A stretch of DNA of 64,000 bases from Acidobacteria subdivision 2 bacterium RH1 MAG20 (GTDB lineage Bacteria; Acidobacteriota; Terriglobia; Terriglobales; Acidobacteriaceae): positions 62,001-126,000 of the forward strand of contig NFUO01000280.1 in assembly GCA_002197545.1 (NCBI GenBank). The letters are read 5' to 3'. The number at the start of each line of letters is the position of its first letter. Position 1 is the first letter of the stretch. A program made the translations under genes and the position numbers. Shown here piece by piece: positions 62,027 to 64,000 of the stretch. The notes under the pieces were generated by a model, which ran no database searches, was not told the DNA's origin, and saw only the letters and a program-made list of their open reading frames with translations.

Positions 62027-64000
62027 ATGAGGTTTTCTGCTGGGCTTCGGATGCGGTCTCTGGTGCTTGCAGGTGGGCTTTGTTCTCTGACACTGGGGAC
62101 GCCAATTGCAGCGAGTGCTCGGGTAAAGAAGGCGGGCAACCAGATTCAGGGGCAGGATCGGGTGCTTCATGCTTTGAACCGGTTTACGTTTGGGCCGAGG
62201 CCAGGGGATGTGGCGGCGGTGCAGGCTATGGGGTTACAGAAGTGGTTTGAGCAGCAGTTGAATCCCGCTAGCATCGATGATTCTGCGCTGGATGCGCGGC
62301 TGGCGATGTTTCCGGCGATGAAGATTTCGCAGGCAGAGTTGATGGCACGATACCCGACGCCGCAGAAGCTGCGGCAGATGATTCGGTTAGAGTCGGCGCT
62401 GCCTGCTGGTCCTGTGGAACATGCGATCTATGCGGATGATATTGCGCGGGTTGAGGCGGTAGAGGCGAAGCAAGCGGCGCAGACTGCGGGTGCGAATGCG
62501 ATGCAGCCGGGGATGATGCAGAGTGCCGGAAGCGGAATGGCTGATGCCGGAGGAATGCAGGGGAATGCTGCGATGGCGGGTAGCATGGATGCCGGTGCGG
62601 CGGCACAGGAGGAGAAGCCGTATTCCGATGCGGATGTGGTGAAGGTGATTAGCCTGCCGCCGGATGCGCGGATGCAACGGATTGTGGGGATGTCTCCGCA
62701 GGATTTCATTGCGTTTCGCAAGAGTCTGAATCAGAAGGAGCTGGCGGCAGTGCAAGAGGGCTTGAGTCCTCAGCAAAGGGAGATTTTTGAGGCTTTGCAG
62801 GGTGGTCCGCGGATGGTCGACACGGAGTTGCTGCAATCGCGGATGATGCGGGACATCTACAGCCAACGGCAGCTACAGGCGGTGATGACCGACTTCTGGC
62901 TGAACCACTTCAATGTGTACTTGAGGAAGAACCAGAACGAGCCTTATCTGCTGCCGTCGTTTGAGCGAGACGTGATCCGGCCGAATGCGCTGGGGAAGTT
63001 TGAAGACCTGCTGGTGGCGACAGCGAAGAGTCCGGCGATGCTGATGTATCTGGACAATTGGCAGAGCATTGGACCGGATTCGATAGCAGCGGTGAATGCG
63101 GCCAGGGCAGCGCAGCGGGCGAAGAATCCCCAGGTCAGGCAGGCGTTGAAAGACCGTGGGTTGAATGAGAATTATGGGCGCGAGCTGATGGAGCTACACA
63201 CGATCGGCGTGCAGTGCGAGGTGAGCGCGGACCGTCCGGCGCGGGAGCTGGATAAGGCTTGCGGCAAGGGGTATACGCAGCAGGATGTAATCGAAGTAGC
63301 GAAGGCGCTGACGGGGTGGACAATTGATCGTCCCGATGATGGTGCCGCGTATCGGTTTGATGAGCGACGCCATGAACCGGGCACGAAGATGGTGCTGGGG
63401 AAGAAGATCAGGGAGCGCGGCGAAGGCGAAGGGCTCGAAGTGCTGCATAGGTTGGCGACTAGCCCTGCGACGGCGAAGTTGATTTCGACGCAACTGGCGA
63501 TACGGTTTGTTAGCGATACGCCACCGCCAGCGTTGGTGGACAGGATGGCGAAGACTTTTGTGTCGAGTCATGGAGACATCAAGAAGGTTTTGCGGACGAT
63601 GTTTAACTCGCCGGAGTTCTGGTCTCCGAAGGTCTACCGGGCCAAGGTGAAGACCCCGGTCGAGTTTGTGGTCTCGGCAGTGCGGGCGAGCGGTGTGGAT
63701 GTGACCGATGCTCAGCCGCTGGTGGCCTCGCTGAACCGGCTGGGGATGCCGTTGTATGGGATGCAGACGCCGAATGGATATAGCTGGAAGGCTGATCCCT
63801 GGGTGAATACGGGCGATCTGGTGAACCGGATGAACTTTGCCCTGGTGTTGAGCGGCGGTCGGATGAATGGCGTAAAGACGGACTGGCGCGGTTTACTGGG
63901 GGAGACCCCGTTGTCGGGCGAGAGTGCCGATCGTTCAGCGGCGACGAAAGAGCAGAGTCTGGAGATGCTGTTGCTTGACCAGCCAGCGAGCGACCATACT
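62027..64000 (+). CDS. DUF1800 secreted protein (3' end cut by window)
   Basis: 658 visible codons without a stop. ATG at 62027 preceded by GGTGGAGGAG. Signal peptide 'SLVLAGGLCSLTLGTPIAASA'. Family motifs: 'VLHALNRFTFGPRPGDVAAV', 'VMTDFWLNHFNVYLRKNQN', 'NENYGRELMELHTIGV', 'VIEVAKALTGWTIDRP', 'KTPVEFVVSAVRASGVDV', 'YGMQTPNGYSWKADPWVN'. DUF1800 proteins are exported, often next to DUF1501 proteins, and probably act in surface or polysaccharide processes; function unknown. A 40-residue Met/Ala/Gly/Gln-rich insert (about residues 163-205) sits between the N-terminal helices and the core. The next gene is expected just past the window. Confidence 0.93.
   Translation, partial: MRFSAGLRMRSLVLAGGLCSLTLGTPIAASARVKKAGNQIQGQDRVLHALNRFTFGPRPGDVAAVQAMGLQKWFEQQLNPASIDDSALDARLAMFPAMKISQAELMARYPTPQKLRQMIRLESALPAGPVEHAIYADDIARVEAVEAKQAAQTAGANAMQPGMMQSAGSGMADAGGMQGNAAMAGSMDAGAAAQEEKPYSDADVVKVISLPPDARMQRIVGMSPQDFIAFRKSLNQKELAAVQEGLSPQQREIFEALQGGPRMVDTELLQSRMMRDIYSQRQLQAVMTDFWLNHFNVYLRKNQNEPYLLPSFERDVIRPNALGKFEDLLVATAKSPAMLMYLDNWQSIGPDSIAAVNAARAAQRAKNPQVRQALKDRGLNENYGRELMELHTIGVQCEVSADRPARELDKACGKGYTQQDVIEVAKALTGWTIDRPDDGAAYRFDERRHEPGTKMVLGKKIRERGEGEGLEVLHRLATSPATAKLISTQLAIRFVSDTPPPALVDRMAKTFVSSHGDIKKVLRTMFNSPEFWSPKVYRAKVKTPVEFVVSAVRASGVDVTDAQPLVASLNRLGMPLYGMQTPNGYSWKADPWVNTGDLVNRMNFALVLSGGRMNGVKTDWRGLLGETPLSGESADRSAATKEQSLEMLLLDQPASDHT

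Noticed and set aside
1..64000. CRISPR arrays, rRNA genes, complete IS elements
   Set aside because: No regularly spaced direct repeats, rRNA-like sequence or transposase frame was seen on either strand.

Overview
The window looks like a chromosomal segment of a soil Acidobacteriota (class Terriglobia; Granulicella, Terriglobus or Edaphobacter type). This is inferred from gene content: a large TonB-dependent receptor with an N-terminal carboxypeptidase-regulatory-like domain, a one-piece propeller-sensor histidine kinase, many secreted beta-propeller proteins, a DUF1800 protein, a fused alpha/beta 2-oxo-acid dehydrogenase E1, and a '...CTGAGCGAGCAAAACGAGTCGAAGG...' intergenic repeat of a kind I remember from this phylum. 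No rRNA, CRISPR array, complete insertion sequence or phage gene was seen. One tRNA gene is present.

Region by region. (1) 1-13.6 kb, + strand: a nutrient acquisition and catabolic block. It holds an MFS permease (5' end missing), a propeller histidine kinase translationally coupled to a NarL-type response regulator, a TonB-dependent receptor, then a membrane-anchored RraA-like protein, a Tat-exported SelA-like PLP enzyme, an amidohydrolase and a 3-hydroxyacyl-CoA dehydrogenase. The substrate is not known; the families point to a sugar-acid or amino-sugar-acid type compound. (2) 13.9-17.3 kb: flavin reductase-like protein, queF, and an alkylation-repair pair (Ada/AlkA fusion plus Ogt). (3) 17.8-21.5 kb: MFS plus glycosyltransferase pair facing ispG. 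(4) 21.6-24.9 kb: tRNA-Arg(CCT) with unusual tertiary-contact bases, followed by a graveyard of gene fragments, then hppD and an amidinohydrolase. This may be a tRNA-associated accessory insert. (5) 24.9-29.6 kb, - strand: bacterial NHEJ (Ku, LigD) and a 2-keto-4-pentenoate hydratase-type protein. (6) 29.8-32.8 kb: MsrP/MsrQ periplasmic methionine sulfoxide repair and a methyltransferase. (7) 32.9-39.7 kb, - strand: receiver protein, cytochrome c maturation genes (ccmF, ccmH, short ccmI-like), a carboxypeptidase-regulatory-domain membrane protein, htpX, a DUF4149 protein and a ZIP transporter. (8) 40-49.8 kb: Na+/solute symporter with a small membrane partner, MarR remnant, heme-binding DUF336 protein, a GH88-like secreted protein, propeller lipoprotein, VOC protein, a MoaD-like/propeller gene pair, DoxX, HxlR regulator and a divergent dihydrofolate-reductase-like protein. 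(9) 49.8-55.4 kb: lepB, rph, and a cytosolic histidine kinase with an NtrC-family regulator, preceded by an array of TTCC-N6-GGAA-like sites and a -24-type element; then MscS and a small secreted protein. (10) 55.4-64 kb: secreted subtilase, H+-pyrophosphatase, fused E1 dehydrogenase and a DUF1800 protein cut by the window end.

Most interesting items: the TTCC-N6-GGAA array before the NtrC pair, the swapped 19-56 tertiary pair of the tRNA, the export signals on two catabolic enzymes of families that are normally cytoplasmic, the ubiquitin-like GG-ending protein coupled to a propeller, and a perfect 23-bp-arm palindrome at the start of the propeller kinase gene. Starts were moved from the longest reading frame wherever a Shine-Dalgarno (SD) sequence or signal peptide supported it.
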